DNA of 64,000 bases from positions 124,001 through 188,000 of the forward strand of contig CANPWA010000001.1 of assembly GCA_947581865.1 (NCBI GenBank). Reading direction: 5' to 3'. Numbering within the stretch: position 1 is the first letter of the stretch; every line of letters starts with the position of its first letter. A model generated the notes under the pieces. It ran no database searches. It was not told the origin of the DNA and worked only from the letters and a program-made list of their open reading frames with translations. The translations under genes and the position numbers were made by a program. Positions 26,613-35,648 of the stretch are shown one piece after another. The DNA comes from an uncultured Acetatifactor sp. (GTDB lineage Bacteria; Bacillota; Clostridia; Lachnospirales; Lachnospiraceae).

Positions 26613-27608
26613 ATGTTAAACGATAAAGTGATTTTGATCACCGGTGGAACCGGGAGTTTTGGCAAAGCATTTACCAGATATGTACTCACACACTATACGC
26701 CGAGGAAGATCATCATTTATTCCCGTGATGAGTTCAAACAGTTCCTCATGCAGGGGGAGTTTGTGGAGTATGCGGACAGGCTCCGTTTTTTTATCGGTGA
26801 TGTGCGGGATAAGGAGCGTCTTACCCGGGCGCTGGAAGGAGTGGATTATGTGATCCATGCGGCGGCGTTAAAGCAGGTGCCTGCCTGTGAGTACAATCCC
26901 GCGGAGGCGATCAAGACCAATATCCACGGAGCCCAGAATGTGATCGATGCCTCTCTGGACACCGGGGTGAAGAAAGTAGTCGCCCTGTCCACGGACAAGG
27001 CGGTGAATCCCGTAAATCTCTATGGGGGTACGAAGCTTGTGTCGGACAAGCTGTTCATCGCGGCGAACGCCTATGCGGGAACGAAGGATATCTGTTTCTC
27101 CATCGTGCGCTATGGAAATGTTGCGGGCAGCCGCGGGTCAGTCATTCCCAAATTTTATGATATGATTCAAAAAGGATGCACGGAGCTTACGGTCACGGAT
27201 TATCGCATGACCCGTTTCTGGATCAGTCTGCAGGAGGGTGTGGAGCTGGTCATTAAAGCGTTGGAGGAATCCACGGGAGGAGAGACGTTCATCTCCAAGA
27301 TCCCTTCCTTTAAGATCACGGATCTGGCGGAGGCGATGCTGCCGGGCTGCAGGACGAAAGAGATCGGTATTTATCCCGGTGAAAAGCTGCATGAGATCAT
27401 GGTGACGGTGGAGGATTCCCTGACCACCTATGAATATGAGAAACATTTTATTGTATATCCTCAGGTGAAATGGAACAGCAAACAGAGGATCAATGAATCC
27501 GGCAAAAAGGTACAGGAGGGCTTCTCCTACAGCTCCGGCAACAACACGGAGTGGCTTGATGTGGAGCAGATCCGCGAGCGTCTCAAAGCCCTGGATCTGG
27601 AAAAATGA
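26613..27608 (+). CDS. pseB: UDP-GlcNAc 4,6-dehydratase (inverting), PseB
   Basis: The 331-residue soluble SDR has ITGGTGSFGKAFTRYVL at the N-terminus and the catalytic block STDKAVNPVNLYGGTKL, where Tyr-x3-Lys is intact, unlike the PglF-type enzyme at 3604. It has no membrane helices. PseB dehydrates UDP-GlcNAc with inversion at C5, giving the L-arabino 4-keto sugar, the first step to pseudaminic acid. ATG 26613 follows AGAGAGGA. pseC follows directly. The remaining steps are encoded about 29 kb downstream (56567-61931). Confidence 0.93.
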   Translation: MLNDKVILITGGTGSFGKAFTRYVLTHYTPRKIIIYSRDEFKQFLMQGEFVEYADRLRFFIGDVRDKERLTRALEGVDYVIHAAALKQVPACEYNPAEAIKTNIHGAQNVIDASLDTGVKKVVALSTDKAVNPVNLYGGTKLVSDKLFIAANAYAGTKDICFSIVRYGNVAGSRGSVIPKFYDMIQKGCTELTVTDYRMTRFWISLQEGVELVIKALEESTGGETFISKIPSFKITDLAEAMLPGCRTKEIGIYPGEKLHEIMVTVEDSLTTYEYEKHFIVYPQVKWNSKQRINESGKKVQEGFSYSSGNNTEWLDVEQIRERLKALDLEK

Positions 27609-27631
27609 TCCTTCGGAATCAGGTGAACATT

Positions 27632-28825
27632 ATGGAGCGTTTGGCTATCTTGGGCGGGGAGCCTGTGCGGGAGTCCCCGCTGTCTTACGGAAAACAATAT
27701 ATTGACCTGGCAGATGTGGAGGCAGTGACCGACACGCTGATGAGCCCTGTCCTCACCGGAGGACCTAAGATCACAAAGCTGGAGCAGAAGCTCTGTGAGG
27801 TCACCGGGGCAAAGTATGTGGTGGCGGTGAGCAGCGGTACGGCGGCTCTGCATCTTGCGGCGATGGCGGCAGGCTTTGCAGAGGGGGATGAGGTCATTGT
27901 CAGTTCCATCACTTTTGCGGCTTCTGCCAACTGTATTCTGTATGTGGGAGCAAAGCCTGTGTTTGCGGATATCCGCCCGGATACTTATAACATAGACCCG
28001 AATTCCATAAGGAGGCTGATCACCCCCCGGACCAGGGGAATTGTGGCAGTGGACTTCACCGGTCAGGCGGTGGAGCTGGATGAGATCCGTCAGATATGTG
28101 AAGAAAATCATCTGATTTTGATAGAAGATGCGGCGCATGCCATCGGCACAAAGTATAAGGGGCAGCCGGTGGGGAGTATCGCGGATATGACCTGCTTTAG
28201 TTTTCACCCGGTCAAAACGGTCACCAGCGGAGAAGGCGGGGCGGTTGCCACCAATGACGAGGCGCTGTATAAGAGGCTTTTACGGCTGCGAAGCCATGGT
28301 ATCACCCGCTGCCGGGATGAGATGGTACATCCCACGGATGCGGCATGGTACAATGAGCAGGTGGAGCTGGGATACAATTACCGCATGACGGATATTCAGG
28401 CGGCGCTTTTGATCAGCCAGCTTGACAAACTGCCTGCGTTTTCCCGGCGCCGCAGTGAGATCGTGGCCGCCTATGATAAAGCGTTCAAAGATATGCCGGA
28501 GATTCAGGTGCAGAGGGAGATCCCTGAGTCGGAGACGACCAGGCATCTGTATATATTGAGGCTGAGACCGGACAGGCTTACCTGTGACAGAAGGCAGTTT
28601 TTTGATGCCATGAAGGCGGAGAATATCTGTTGTCAGGTCCACTATCTTCCGGTATACTGGCATTCTTATTATGAAAGTCTGGGATACCAAAAGGGGATCT
28701 GCCCGAATGCAGAGAGGTATTATGAGTCCGTGATGAGCATTCCCCTGTATTATTCCCTGACAGACGAAGATGTGGAAGATGTGATAACCGCGGTAAAAAA
28801 AGTGGTAGATCATTATCGAAGATAA
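27632..28825 (+). CDS. pseC: UDP-4-amino-4,6-dideoxy-N-acetyl-beta-L-altrosamine transaminase, PseC
   Basis: The 397-residue DegT-family PLP enzyme begins MERLAILGGEPVRESPLSYG and has SSGTAALHLAAMAAG, the IEDAAHAIGTKYKG block and the PLP lysine K195 in FSFHPVKTVTSGEGG, the arrangement of PseC. It transfers the amino group from glutamate to C4 of the PseB product. ATG 27632 has AGGTGA just upstream; ATG 27605 would overlap the pseB stop and is an alternative. It converges on manA, with a short repetitive spacer between. Confidence 0.93.
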   Translation: MERLAILGGEPVRESPLSYGKQYIDLADVEAVTDTLMSPVLTGGPKITKLEQKLCEVTGAKYVVAVSSGTAALHLAAMAAGFAEGDEVIVSSITFAASANCILYVGAKPVFADIRPDTYNIDPNSIRRLITPRTRGIVAVDFTGQAVELDEIRQICEENHLILIEDAAHAIGTKYKGQPVGSIADMTCFSFHPVKTVTSGEGGAVATNDEALYKRLLRLRSHGITRCRDEMVHPTDAAWYNEQVELGYNYRMTDIQAALLISQLDKLPAFSRRRSEIVAAYDKAFKDMPEIQVQREIPESETTRHLYILRLRPDRLTCDRRQFFDAMKAENICCQVHYLPVYWHSYYESLGYQKGICPNAERYYESVMSIPLYYSLTDEDVEDVITAVKKVVDHYRR

Positions 28826-28830
28826 TGTGT

Positions 28831-28887
28831 CACAGACGGATCTTCACAGACGGATCCTCAGCAGCCGATCTTTAGCAGCTGATCTTC
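28831..28887. repeat. Degenerate 14-15-base tandem repeat across the pseC/manA junction
   Basis: Four consecutive units are visible: CACAGACGGATCTT, CACAGACGGATCCT, CAGCAGCCGATCTTT and AGCAGCTGATCTTC, decaying toward manA and running over its stop codon (28872-28874). The first two differ at one base. It fills the convergent intergenic space. Confidence 0.65.
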
Positions 28888-29945
28888 AACAGCTGTGCCC
28901 TGCCGTCTAACCGCATGGGAGCGGAATTGGCGGGGATAAAGACGGTGTTTCCCTTGGCAAAAGGCAGTTCCATGTCATCTGCGGAGGGTTCTTCTTTGGT
29001 AATATGCAGTTTCCCTTCTCCTTCCAGGCAGAGGAGTATCTGAAAGGAATGCTCTGTGGCAGCAAATTCCGGCGCAGTGGTCTGGTGGGTCTGCCCTTTT
29101 TTGGTGTTGACTAAAAGCCGTTCCACCTGAAAGTATTTGCAGCGGCAGAGAAGCTCCGAAGCGCAGCCGGGCTGATATCTCAGCACGCGCATGGGCTGGC
29201 GGGGGCTGTCGCTGCTTTTGTAATTTAATACCTGAAGCGCCTTCTCAATGTGCAGGGGGCGTTTTTTTCCGTTCTTATCCGACCGGTCGTAATCAAAGAG
29301 CCGGTAGGTGAGATTGGAATTTTCCTGTATTTCCGCAAGCAGGATGCCGGCGCCTATGGCATGCACGGTCCCTGCTTCAATGTAAAATACGTCATCCTTT
29401 TGGACGGGTATCTTCTGAAGATATTTTTCGATGGTCTTCTGCTTAAGACTCTGGCGCAGCAGCTCTTCATCCATATCCCTTTCAAAACCGTAAAACAGAT
29501 ACGCTCCCGGTTCAGCGTCCAGGATGTACCACATCTCGGTCTTTCCCAGGGAACCGTCCTCGTACTCATATGCGAAAGCGTCATTGGGATGCACCTGGAC
29601 GGAGAGATCCTGCGCGGCGTCAATGAGTTTTACCAACACGGGGAGTCTGTCGAGACTGCCGGGGCGGTCCGATGCGCCTGCCCGGGGAGTGATGTCGCGC
29701 ATCACTGCGGCAGGATGGCTGCCCAGATATTCCGGGTGTTCGGTCAGCACCAGATCCAGGGGCTTTCCCCGGTGTTCGCCGCTCATCACAGTGCTCACGC
29801 CGTCGGGATGCGTGGAGCATTCCCAGGTCTCCGCCAGAGGGGTCAGATCGATCTGTTTGTGAAAGTCGGTATTCAGCCGGCTGCCGCCCCAGAGATAGTC
29901 TTTCCCTGTCGGGCGCAGCAAAAAGGGTTTATTCTTCCAGCTCAT
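28872..29945 (-). CDS. manA: Mannose-6-phosphate isomerase, class I
   Basis: The 357-residue type I phosphomannose isomerase has the zinc-site block VQVHPNDAFAYEYE, TEMWYILDAEPGAYL, and the signature GTVHAIGAGILLAEIQENSN with the substrate Arg in YRLFDYDR. It interconverts fructose-6-phosphate and mannose-6-phosphate, feeding GDP-mannose. The start ATG 29945 lies inside the end of manC, overlapping it by 17 bases; an ATG at 29960 is an alternative. It is the last gene of the minus-strand GDP-fucose set. A phosphomannomutase (ManB) is not present in the window. Confidence 0.9.
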   Translation of the reverse strand: MSWKNKPFLLRPTGKDYLWGGSRLNTDFHKQIDLTPLAETWECSTHPDGVSTVMSGEHRGKPLDLVLTEHPEYLGSHPAAVMRDITPRAGASDRPGSLDRLPVLVKLIDAAQDLSVQVHPNDAFAYEYEDGSLGKTEMWYILDAEPGAYLFYGFERDMDEELLRQSLKQKTIEKYLQKIPVQKDDVFYIEAGTVHAIGAGILLAEIQENSNLTYRLFDYDRSDKNGKKRPLHIEKALQVLNYKSSDSPRQPMRVLRYQPGCASELLCRCKYFQVERLLVNTKKGQTHQTTAPEFAATEHSFQILLCLEGEGKLHITKEEPSADDMELPFAKGNTVFIPANSAPMRLDGRAQLLKISC

Positions 29946-31245
29946 ATTTCTGTTTGTCATGGACACTGATCTCTTTGCCCAGTTGAACCTCCATAATCTT
30001 AAGTTCGGTATCGGCGATGACGGTATGACGGCATCCCGCCTGCATGGTGATGACATCGCCTGCCTGTACCGCCTGTTCCATGCCGTCCACGATCGTTCTT
30101 CCCCTGCCGGAGATGATCGTCCACATCTCGTCCCGGCGTTCATGGCTGTGATAATTCATGCGGTGCCCGGGGTTCAGGGTGACTTTTACGGTGAGGCTTT
30201 CTTCCTCCACGTCCAATACTCTGAAGCTCCCCCAGGATTTTTCCGCGAACATGATCTGCTGGTCGATGGCATCCACGAAGGGTTTGATATAGCTGGACTG
30301 CTCTTTGTCGGACACAAGGATTCCCTCGGGGCTGGCGGAGATCACCAAATCCTTTAAGCCCATGCACAGGATGGGCACATCCAGTTCGTTGATCACATTG
30401 ATATTTGTGCAGGTCTTGTTCAGGATGGCATTTCCCACACAGGGCTCATCCATGGCTTCCGAGAGTGTGTTCCAGGTTCCGATATCCTTCCAGCTTCCGG
30501 AGAAACGGAGGACTTCGATCGCTTTTTCTTTCTCTGCCACAGCGTAGTCGAAGCTGATCTTGTCCAAAGTGTGGTATTTGTTAAATAAATCCTGATAATC
30601 CGTAAAGTCAATGAGTTCGTGGGCGCGTTCCAGCACATAATCCAGGCGGTAGGCAAACACGCCGCCGTTCCAAAGCGCTCCCTGGTCAATGTATTTCTGT
30701 GCCGTGGCGGTATCCGGTTTTTCCCTGAAGGTATTTACAGCGCTCACGGTTTCCGTGGTGCAGGGCAGGATGTAGCCGTATTTTTCGCTGGGGTAGGTCG
30801 GCTCCATTCCCATCAGAACCAGATTGGCAGGGCTGGAAGCCGCGAGTTTTTCCAGTTTTTGTATGGCCAGGAAATAATCCTGTTCCACAAAGGGGTCCAC
30901 AGGGCAGACCACTACGCTTTCCTGTCCGCCGATGCCCATCACATCGTGCAGATAGGCAGTGGCGAGGGCGATGGCGGGAAAGGTGTCTTTTCTGCAGGGT
31001 TCCACACAGACATTGACGTTTTCCCCAAGCTGGTTGTGGATGGCAGAGACCTGTGTCTTGGAAGTGGCGATCGTGATGGAGGCGTCAGGATCCACGCTGC
31101 GAATCTGCCGGTAGACTCTCTGTACCATGGATTCGTATTCTCCGTCGGGAGTCTTAAACAATTTGATGAACTGTTTGGAGCGGACATCGTTGGAAAGAGG
31201 CCAGAGGCGTTTTCCGGAGCCGCCGGACAACAGGATAATGTTCAT
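29929..31245 (-). CDS. manC: Mannose-1-phosphate guanylyltransferase with C-terminal cupin
   Basis: The 438-residue protein has the nucleotidyltransferase signature LSGGSGKRLWPLSND at the N-terminus and FREKP in the catalytic domain. From about residue 330 it has a type II isomerase-like cupin with NPGHRMNYHSHERRDEMW. The first domain makes GDP-mannose from mannose-1-phosphate and GTP; the cupin may carry a second isomerase activity. ATG 31245 follows AAAGGCTGG. It lies 36 bases after fcl on the minus strand. Confidence 0.92.
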   Translation of the reverse strand: MNIILLSGGSGKRLWPLSNDVRSKQFIKLFKTPDGEYESMVQRVYRQIRSVDPDASITIATSKTQVSAIHNQLGENVNVCVEPCRKDTFPAIALATAYLHDVMGIGGQESVVVCPVDPFVEQDYFLAIQKLEKLAASSPANLVLMGMEPTYPSEKYGYILPCTTETVSAVNTFREKPDTATAQKYIDQGALWNGGVFAYRLDYVLERAHELIDFTDYQDLFNKYHTLDKISFDYAVAEKEKAIEVLRFSGSWKDIGTWNTLSEAMDEPCVGNAILNKTCTNINVINELDVPILCMGLKDLVISASPEGILVSDKEQSSYIKPFVDAIDQQIMFAEKSWGSFRVLDVEEESLTVKVTLNPGHRMNYHSHERRDEMWTIISGRGRTIVDGMEQAVQAGDVITMQAGCRHTVIADTELKIMEVQLGKEISVHDKQKYELEE

Positions 31246-31281
31246 GGAAGCACCAGCCTTTCTGTGAGTTTTCATAGTATT

Positions 31282-32274
31282 TCAGCGTTCCGCACGCATG
31301 GGGTTGTTCAAAAAGTCCTGATAGGTCAGCCGGATGCCCTCCTCCAGTTTGGTCGAGGAATGCCACCCCAGTTTTTCCAGTTTGGATACGTCCAAAAGTT
31401 TTCTGGGGGTGCCGTCGGGTTTGGAGGTATCCCAGTTGATCTTTCCCTGATAGCCGATGATCTTGGCAGTCAGTTCCGTGAGTTCGCGGATGGTGAGTTC
31501 CTTCCCGGTGCCCACATTGACGGTCTCGTCTCCGGAGTAATGGTTCATCAGAAAGACGCAGGCATCCGCCAGGTCATCCACATAGAGAAACTCTCTTAAG
31601 GGAGTTCCGCTGCCCCAGCAGGTCACCGATTCCGCTCCGGCTTCCTTCGCTTCATGGAAACGCCGGATCAGCGCGGGGAGCACATGGCTGTGGGTGGGGT
31701 GATAATTGTCATTGGGTCCGTAGAGGTTGGTGGGCATGGCGGAGATATAATCCGTGCCATACTGACGGTTTAAAAATTCGCAGTATTTCAATCCCGAAAT
31801 CTTTGCCAGCGCATACGCCTCGTTGGTTTTCTCCAGCTCAGAGGTTAAAAGACAGCTCTCCGGCATGGGCTGGGGCGCCATGCGGGGATAAATGCAGGAG
31901 GAGCCTAAGAAGAGAAGCTTCTTACATCCTGTCTCCCAGGCGGAGTGGATGACATTCATCTCCAGGATCATATTGTCATACATAAAATCCGCCAATGCCT
32001 CCGAATTTGCCACGATCCCGCCTACCTTTGCGGCGGCGAGAAAGACGTATTCCGGCTTTTCGGCGGCAAAGAAATCTTCCACATCCTTTTGGCGGCAGAG
32101 GTTCAGCTCGCTGTGGCTGCGGGTGATGATATTGTGGTAGCCCTGGGATCGTAATGCGCGTACGATGGCGGAGCCCACCATGCCCCGGTGCCCCGCGACA
32201 TAGATTTTGGCGTCTTTCTCCATTGGCCGTACGGCTTTTTTTTCTGTCCCGTCAGATAGGATCGTGTCAGGCAT
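31282..32274 (-). CDS. fcl: GDP-L-fucose synthase
   Basis: The 330-residue SDR has [37 protein letters not shown] and catalytic [13 protein letters not shown] (Tyr-x3-Lys), as in Fcl/WcaG. It epimerises and reduces GDP-4-keto-6-deoxymannose to GDP-L-fucose. ATG 32274 is selected because AAAGGAGG lies six bases upstream, which makes it overlap gmd by eight bases; a later ATG at 32223 lacks a ribosome site. The roughly 17-residue tail before the Rossmann strand is therefore probably real and not conserved. Confidence 0.92.
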   Translation of the reverse strand: MPDTILSDGTEKKAVRPMEKDAKIYVAGHRGMVGSAIVRALRSQGYHNIITRSHSELNLCRQKDVEDFFAAEKPEYVFLAAAKVGGIVANSEALADFMYDNMILEMNVIHSAWETGCKKLLFLGSSCIYPRMAPQPMPESCLLTSELEKTNEAYALAKISGLKYCEFLNRQYGTDYISAMPTNLYGPNDNYHPTHSHVLPALIRRFHEAKEAGAESVTCWGSGTPLREFLYVDDLADACVFLMNHYSGDETVNVGTGKELTIRELTELTAKIIGYQGKINWDTSKPDGTPRKLLDVSKLEKLGWHSSTKLEEGIRLTYQDFLNNPMRAER

Positions 32275-33307
32275 GTTGTGCCTCCTTTCTGGCAAGCGCC
32301 CTGTCATGCCGGGCCATAATGCGCACCAGCTCCTCATAAGGGGTCTTCTGGGGATCCCATCCGAGAACGGTTTTCGCCTTGGCAGGGTCGCCGAGAAGAT
32401 TGTCTACATCGGTGGGACGAAACCATGCCGGATTGACACAGACGAGCATTTTGCCGGTGGCAGTGTCGAATCCCTTCTCGTCCAATCCTTCTCCCTCCCA
32501 GCGCAGTGTGATATCGTTTGCGGCAAAGGCTTTCTGTGTGAAATCCCGGACGGTATGCTGCTCTCCGGTGGCGATCACAAAGTCCTCGGGAGTGTCGTGC
32601 TGCAGCATCAGCCACATACATTCCACATAGTCTTTGGCGTAGCCCCAGTCCCTTAAGGAATCCAGATTGCCCAGTTCCAGATGATCCTGAAGCCCTTCGG
32701 CAATGCGTCCGGCGGCAAGGGTGATCTTCCTGGTGACAAAGTTTTCGCCCCGGCGCTCCGATTCGTGATTGAACAGGATGCCGTTTACGGCAAACATGTT
32801 ATAAGCCTCACGGTATTCTTTTACGATCCAGAAGCCATACTGTTTTGCCACCGCGTAGGGGCTGTAGGGGTGGAAGGGAGTGGTTTCCTTCTGGGGAATC
32901 TCCTCGACCTTGCCGTAGAGTTCCGAGGTGGAAGCCTGGTAGATCCGGGTCTTTTGTGTGAGATTCAGGATGTGTACTGCCTCCAGGATCCGCAGTACGC
33001 CCAGCGCATCCACGTCGCCGGAATATTCCGGTACATCGAAGGATACCTGCACATGGGACTGGGCGGCCAGATTGTAGATTTCGTCAGGCTCTACCAGCCG
33101 GATGATGCGCAAAAGGGACGAGGAATCCGAAAGATCGCCGTCATGGAGCGTGATGCTGTGTACGGCGATCAGATGGTCGATGCGCGCCGTGTTGGAGATG
33201 GATGCCCGGCGGACGATGCCGTGTACTTCATAGCCCTTGTCCAGCAGAAATTCTGCCAGATAGGAGCCGTCCTGTCCGGTAATGCCTGTGATCAGTGCTT
33301 TTTTCAT
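32267..33307 (-). CDS. gmd: GDP-mannose 4,6-dehydratase
   Basis: The 346-residue SDR has [20 protein letters not shown], the catalytic [16 protein letters not shown] segment and [15 protein letters not shown] (Tyr-x3-Lys), plus the NADP-contact [11 protein letters not shown], all diagnostic of Gmd. It makes GDP-4-keto-6-deoxymannose, the fcl substrate. ATG 33307 follows GGGAGG. It is the first gene of the gmd-fcl-manC-manA unit, divergent from an AraC-type regulator. No clear SigA promoter was identified on its side of the gap. Confidence 0.93.
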   Translation of the reverse strand: MKKALITGITGQDGSYLAEFLLDKGYEVHGIVRRASISNTARIDHLIAVHSITLHDGDLSDSSSLLRIIRLVEPDEIYNLAAQSHVQVSFDVPEYSGDVDALGVLRILEAVHILNLTQKTRIYQASTSELYGKVEEIPQKETTPFHPYSPYAVAKQYGFWIVKEYREAYNMFAVNGILFNHESERRGENFVTRKITLAAGRIAEGLQDHLELGNLDSLRDWGYAKDYVECMWLMLQHDTPEDFVIATGEQHTVRDFTQKAFAANDITLRWEGEGLDEKGFDTATGKMLVCVNPAWFRPTDVDNLLGDPAKAKTVLGWDPQKTPYEELVRIMARHDRALARKEAQHA

Positions 33308-33421
33308 AAGGAGACCTCCCTCGTATATATTTTTGATCATGTATCAGGATGATTTTAACTTTTTAAAAAGGTAAATTTAAGGGCATATTTTGAGAATTAC
33401 TAGCATTATATTGACTTTTGT

Positions 33422-33429
33422 GATAAAAT
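33422..33429 (+). promoter_or_regulatory. Extended -10 element upstream of the AraC-type regulator
   Basis: TAAAAT at 33424-33429 follows TGA directly, so TGN-TAAAAT forms an extended -10. The region 17 bases upstream (TAGCAT) is a poor -35. The divergent gap 33308-33460 also contains CTTTTTAAAAAG, a short palindrome that might be an operator. Confidence 0.5.
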
Positions 33430-33460
33430 AATCTGAAATCTGGTCAAAAAGGAGGGCGTT

Positions 33461-34417
33461 ATGGATCCATCATTGTTTGACGGCAGTCTGGTAAAATCCC
33501 GCCGCATCATTTACACGCCCTCGGATTTTGCCAAGGCGAACCTGATCCATCTGCAGGAAGTGGGGGAACTGCAGGCGCAGAAACCCCACACGAGCAGAAG
33601 GAAAAATCTGTCTTCCTATCTGTTTTTCATGGTGCTTTCCGGGGAGGGAGTCCTGGAGTATGACGGCAGGGATTTTCTTCTGAAACAGGGGGACTGTGTT
33701 TTTGTGGACTGTCACAAGGCGTACGCCCACCGCTGTTTCGATCGGCTGTGGAAACTCAAGTGGGTACATTTCTATGGGCCCAATATGGGAGGGATATACG
33801 GCAAGTATGTGGCGAGAGGCGGGCATGCGGTCATAACCGGCGCAGATACGGCATTGTATGAGAGCCTTTTGGATAACATATACGAGATTGCCTCCTCCGA
33901 CGCCAATATTAGGGATATGCAGATTTTTGAAAAATTAACCTCTCTTCTGGTGCTGCTCATGAAACAGTGTTATGACCAGACGGACGAAACGGCGCAGGAT
34001 GCGGGAGGTCAGCTGAGGAATGCGGCCAAACGGCAGAACGTACAGGCGGTGAAGGAGTATCTGGATGCAAATTATTCCGAAAAGATCAGCCTGGACATGC
34101 TTGCCGAGCGCTTTTACATCAATAAATTTTATCTGAGCCGGATCTTTAAGGAGCAGTTTGGCGAGTCTTTTGCCGGGTATCTGCAGCAGGTGCGCATCAC
34201 GCAGGCAAAGCAGAGGCTGCGCTTTACGGATAGATCCATTGAGGAGATCGCACATGAGTGCGGTATGAATGACGCGAATTATTTCTCCCGGATCTTTAAA
34301 AAGGTGGAGGGCGTTACCCCCGGGACCTTCCGGCGTATGTGGCAGCCGGTGCGCCCGGAGCGGGAAAGAAAGCTTAAAAAAGGATGGAAGGATGAAGAAG
34401 ACGGAGAGAACCAATAA
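33461..34417 (+). CDS. AraC-family transcriptional regulator with cupin sensor domain
   Basis: The 318-residue protein has an N-terminal AraC-type cupin (SGEGVLEYDGRDFLLKQGDC, about 58-78) and two helix-turn-helix motifs in the C-terminal 100 residues (ISLDMLAERFYINKFYLSRI and IEEIAHECGMNDANYFSRIF). Such regulators respond to a sugar or other small ligand and often act on the divergent operon, here the GDP-fucose set. ATG follows AAGGAGG. It overlaps the next gene by 26 bases, so it may be cotranscribed with the membrane protein that follows. The ligand is unknown. Confidence 0.87.
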   Translation: MDPSLFDGSLVKSRRIIYTPSDFAKANLIHLQEVGELQAQKPHTSRRKNLSSYLFFMVLSGEGVLEYDGRDFLLKQGDCVFVDCHKAYAHRCFDRLWKLKWVHFYGPNMGGIYGKYVARGGHAVITGADTALYESLLDNIYEIASSDANIRDMQIFEKLTSLLVLLMKQCYDQTDETAQDAGGQLRNAAKRQNVQAVKEYLDANYSEKISLDMLAERFYINKFYLSRIFKEQFGESFAGYLQQVRITQAKQRLRFTDRSIEEIAHECGMNDANYFSRIFKKVEGVTPGTFRRMWQPVRPERERKLKKGWKDEEDGENQ

Positions 34418-35648
34418 ATATACCAGTCATGAGACAGTGGACAGAGGTATCTTTGCGGTACTTTTTCTGGGTGTGATGGCAGTCATGCTCGTGCTTTTCC
34501 ACAGACAGTGCGTGGAGAGTCTGACGGACAGCGGGCTCTATCACTCGGATATGAAAGCCTATATTCTCGAAATGCAGGGGTTGGACAGCGGTTATCCGTT
34601 TCCCTATCCTGTCCTGTTTCGGACGGCGGCGTTCATCAGCCTGTTTGCCGCGCCCGAGTGGGCGATGGCGATTGCCACGACGCTTTTTTGCGGCATCGCT
34701 CTCCTGCTCACCAAGTGGTCGTTGAACAGACTTGCGTATCCTGCGCTTTCCCGCAGTTTTCCCGACCGGGGATGGCTGGCCGGAGTTTGTATCAGTGTTG
34801 TGTCAGTCGGGCTGTTCTTTGTTTCCATGGTGTATCCTCCCGCGGGGATTTATCTGCCGGGGATCCGATATACCTATCTGGGGGTATTCACGGCGAATCC
34901 TTTTCACAATGCTACTTATATGGCGGCAAGACCCTTTGCCATCCTCGCATTTCTCTGGTATGTGAAGCTGCTGGACATCTATGAAGATGACGGAAAGCGC
35001 GGCAAAAATGTGACGGACTATCTTTTGTTCAGTGTCTTTCTGCTGCTTGCCACGATGACCAAGCCCAGTTTTACGCTTGTGCTGGTGGGGACGGCGGGTC
35101 TGATCATGGGCTGCAGGCTGATAAGGAGCAGATGCAGGAATCTGAAAGGCACTTTTCTTCTGGGGCTTGCCTTTCTTCCTACCTTTGCGGATCTGCTCTA
35201 TCAGTTTCAGGGAGTGTTCATGCCCGGGGAAGGCGTGGAGGGCGGAATCGGGTTCTGCATGGGAGATATATGGCGGCTTTACTGCGACAATATCCCTCTG
35301 GCGATCGGGCTGGCGGTCGGCTTCCCCATCGTGGTGCTTTTATGTAATTACAGGGAGCTTCTTCAAAATACGCTGTACCGCTTTTCCTGGCAGATTTATC
35401 TCATGGGATTTGCCATGGCGTTTCTGCTCTATGAAAAGGGATTCCGGGCGCCGGATTTTAACTTTTCCTGGGGATATATGTATGGGATTTTCTTTGTGTT
35501 TTTTGGCTCTGCCGACGTGCTGCTGCGCGCCACGGCAAAGAGGGAGAAACCGTTTCTTCTCACACTGCAGTGGCTTGCTTTTCTGTGGCATCTGATCTGT
35601 GGTCTGTATTATTTTCTTGGGATCTTCCAGGGGCGGATGTACTACTGA
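34392..35648 (+). CDS. Polytopic membrane protein, GT-C-like, function unknown
   Basis: The 418-residue protein has about ten membrane helices. Its first outward loop contains the acidic segment ESLTDSGLYHSDMKAY, as often seen at the active site of GT-C glycosyltransferases that use polyprenyl-phosphate sugars, but no named family was recognised. ATG 34392 follows AAGGATGGAAGG and lies inside the end of the AraC gene. Its last 89 bases overlap the 3' end of the gene on the opposite strand. Glycosyltransferase activity is a guess from topology and neighbours. Confidence 0.7.
   Translation: MKKTERTNKYTSHETVDRGIFAVLFLGVMAVMLVLFHRQCVESLTDSGLYHSDMKAYILEMQGLDSGYPFPYPVLFRTAAFISLFAAPEWAMAIATTLFCGIALLLTKWSLNRLAYPALSRSFPDRGWLAGVCISVVSVGLFFVSMVYPPAGIYLPGIRYTYLGVFTANPFHNATYMAARPFAILAFLWYVKLLDIYEDDGKRGKNVTDYLLFSVFLLLATMTKPSFTLVLVGTAGLIMGCRLIRSRCRNLKGTFLLGLAFLPTFADLLYQFQGVFMPGEGVEGGIGFCMGDIWRLYCDNIPLAIGLAVGFPIVVLLCNYRELLQNTLYRFSWQIYLMGFAMAFLLYEKGFRAPDFNFSWGYMYGIFFVFFGSADVLLRATAKREKPFLLTLQWLAFLWHLICGLYYFLGIFQGRMYY

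Noticed and set aside
28826..28890. Bidirectional intrinsic terminator between pseC and manA
   Set aside because: A CAGCTG-8-CAGCTG pairing exists, but there is no T tract on either strand and the sequence is better explained as tandem repeat.
30619..31599. Long plus-strand open frame opposite manC and fcl
   Set aside because: Antisense to two well-conserved enzymes; no recognisable domain.
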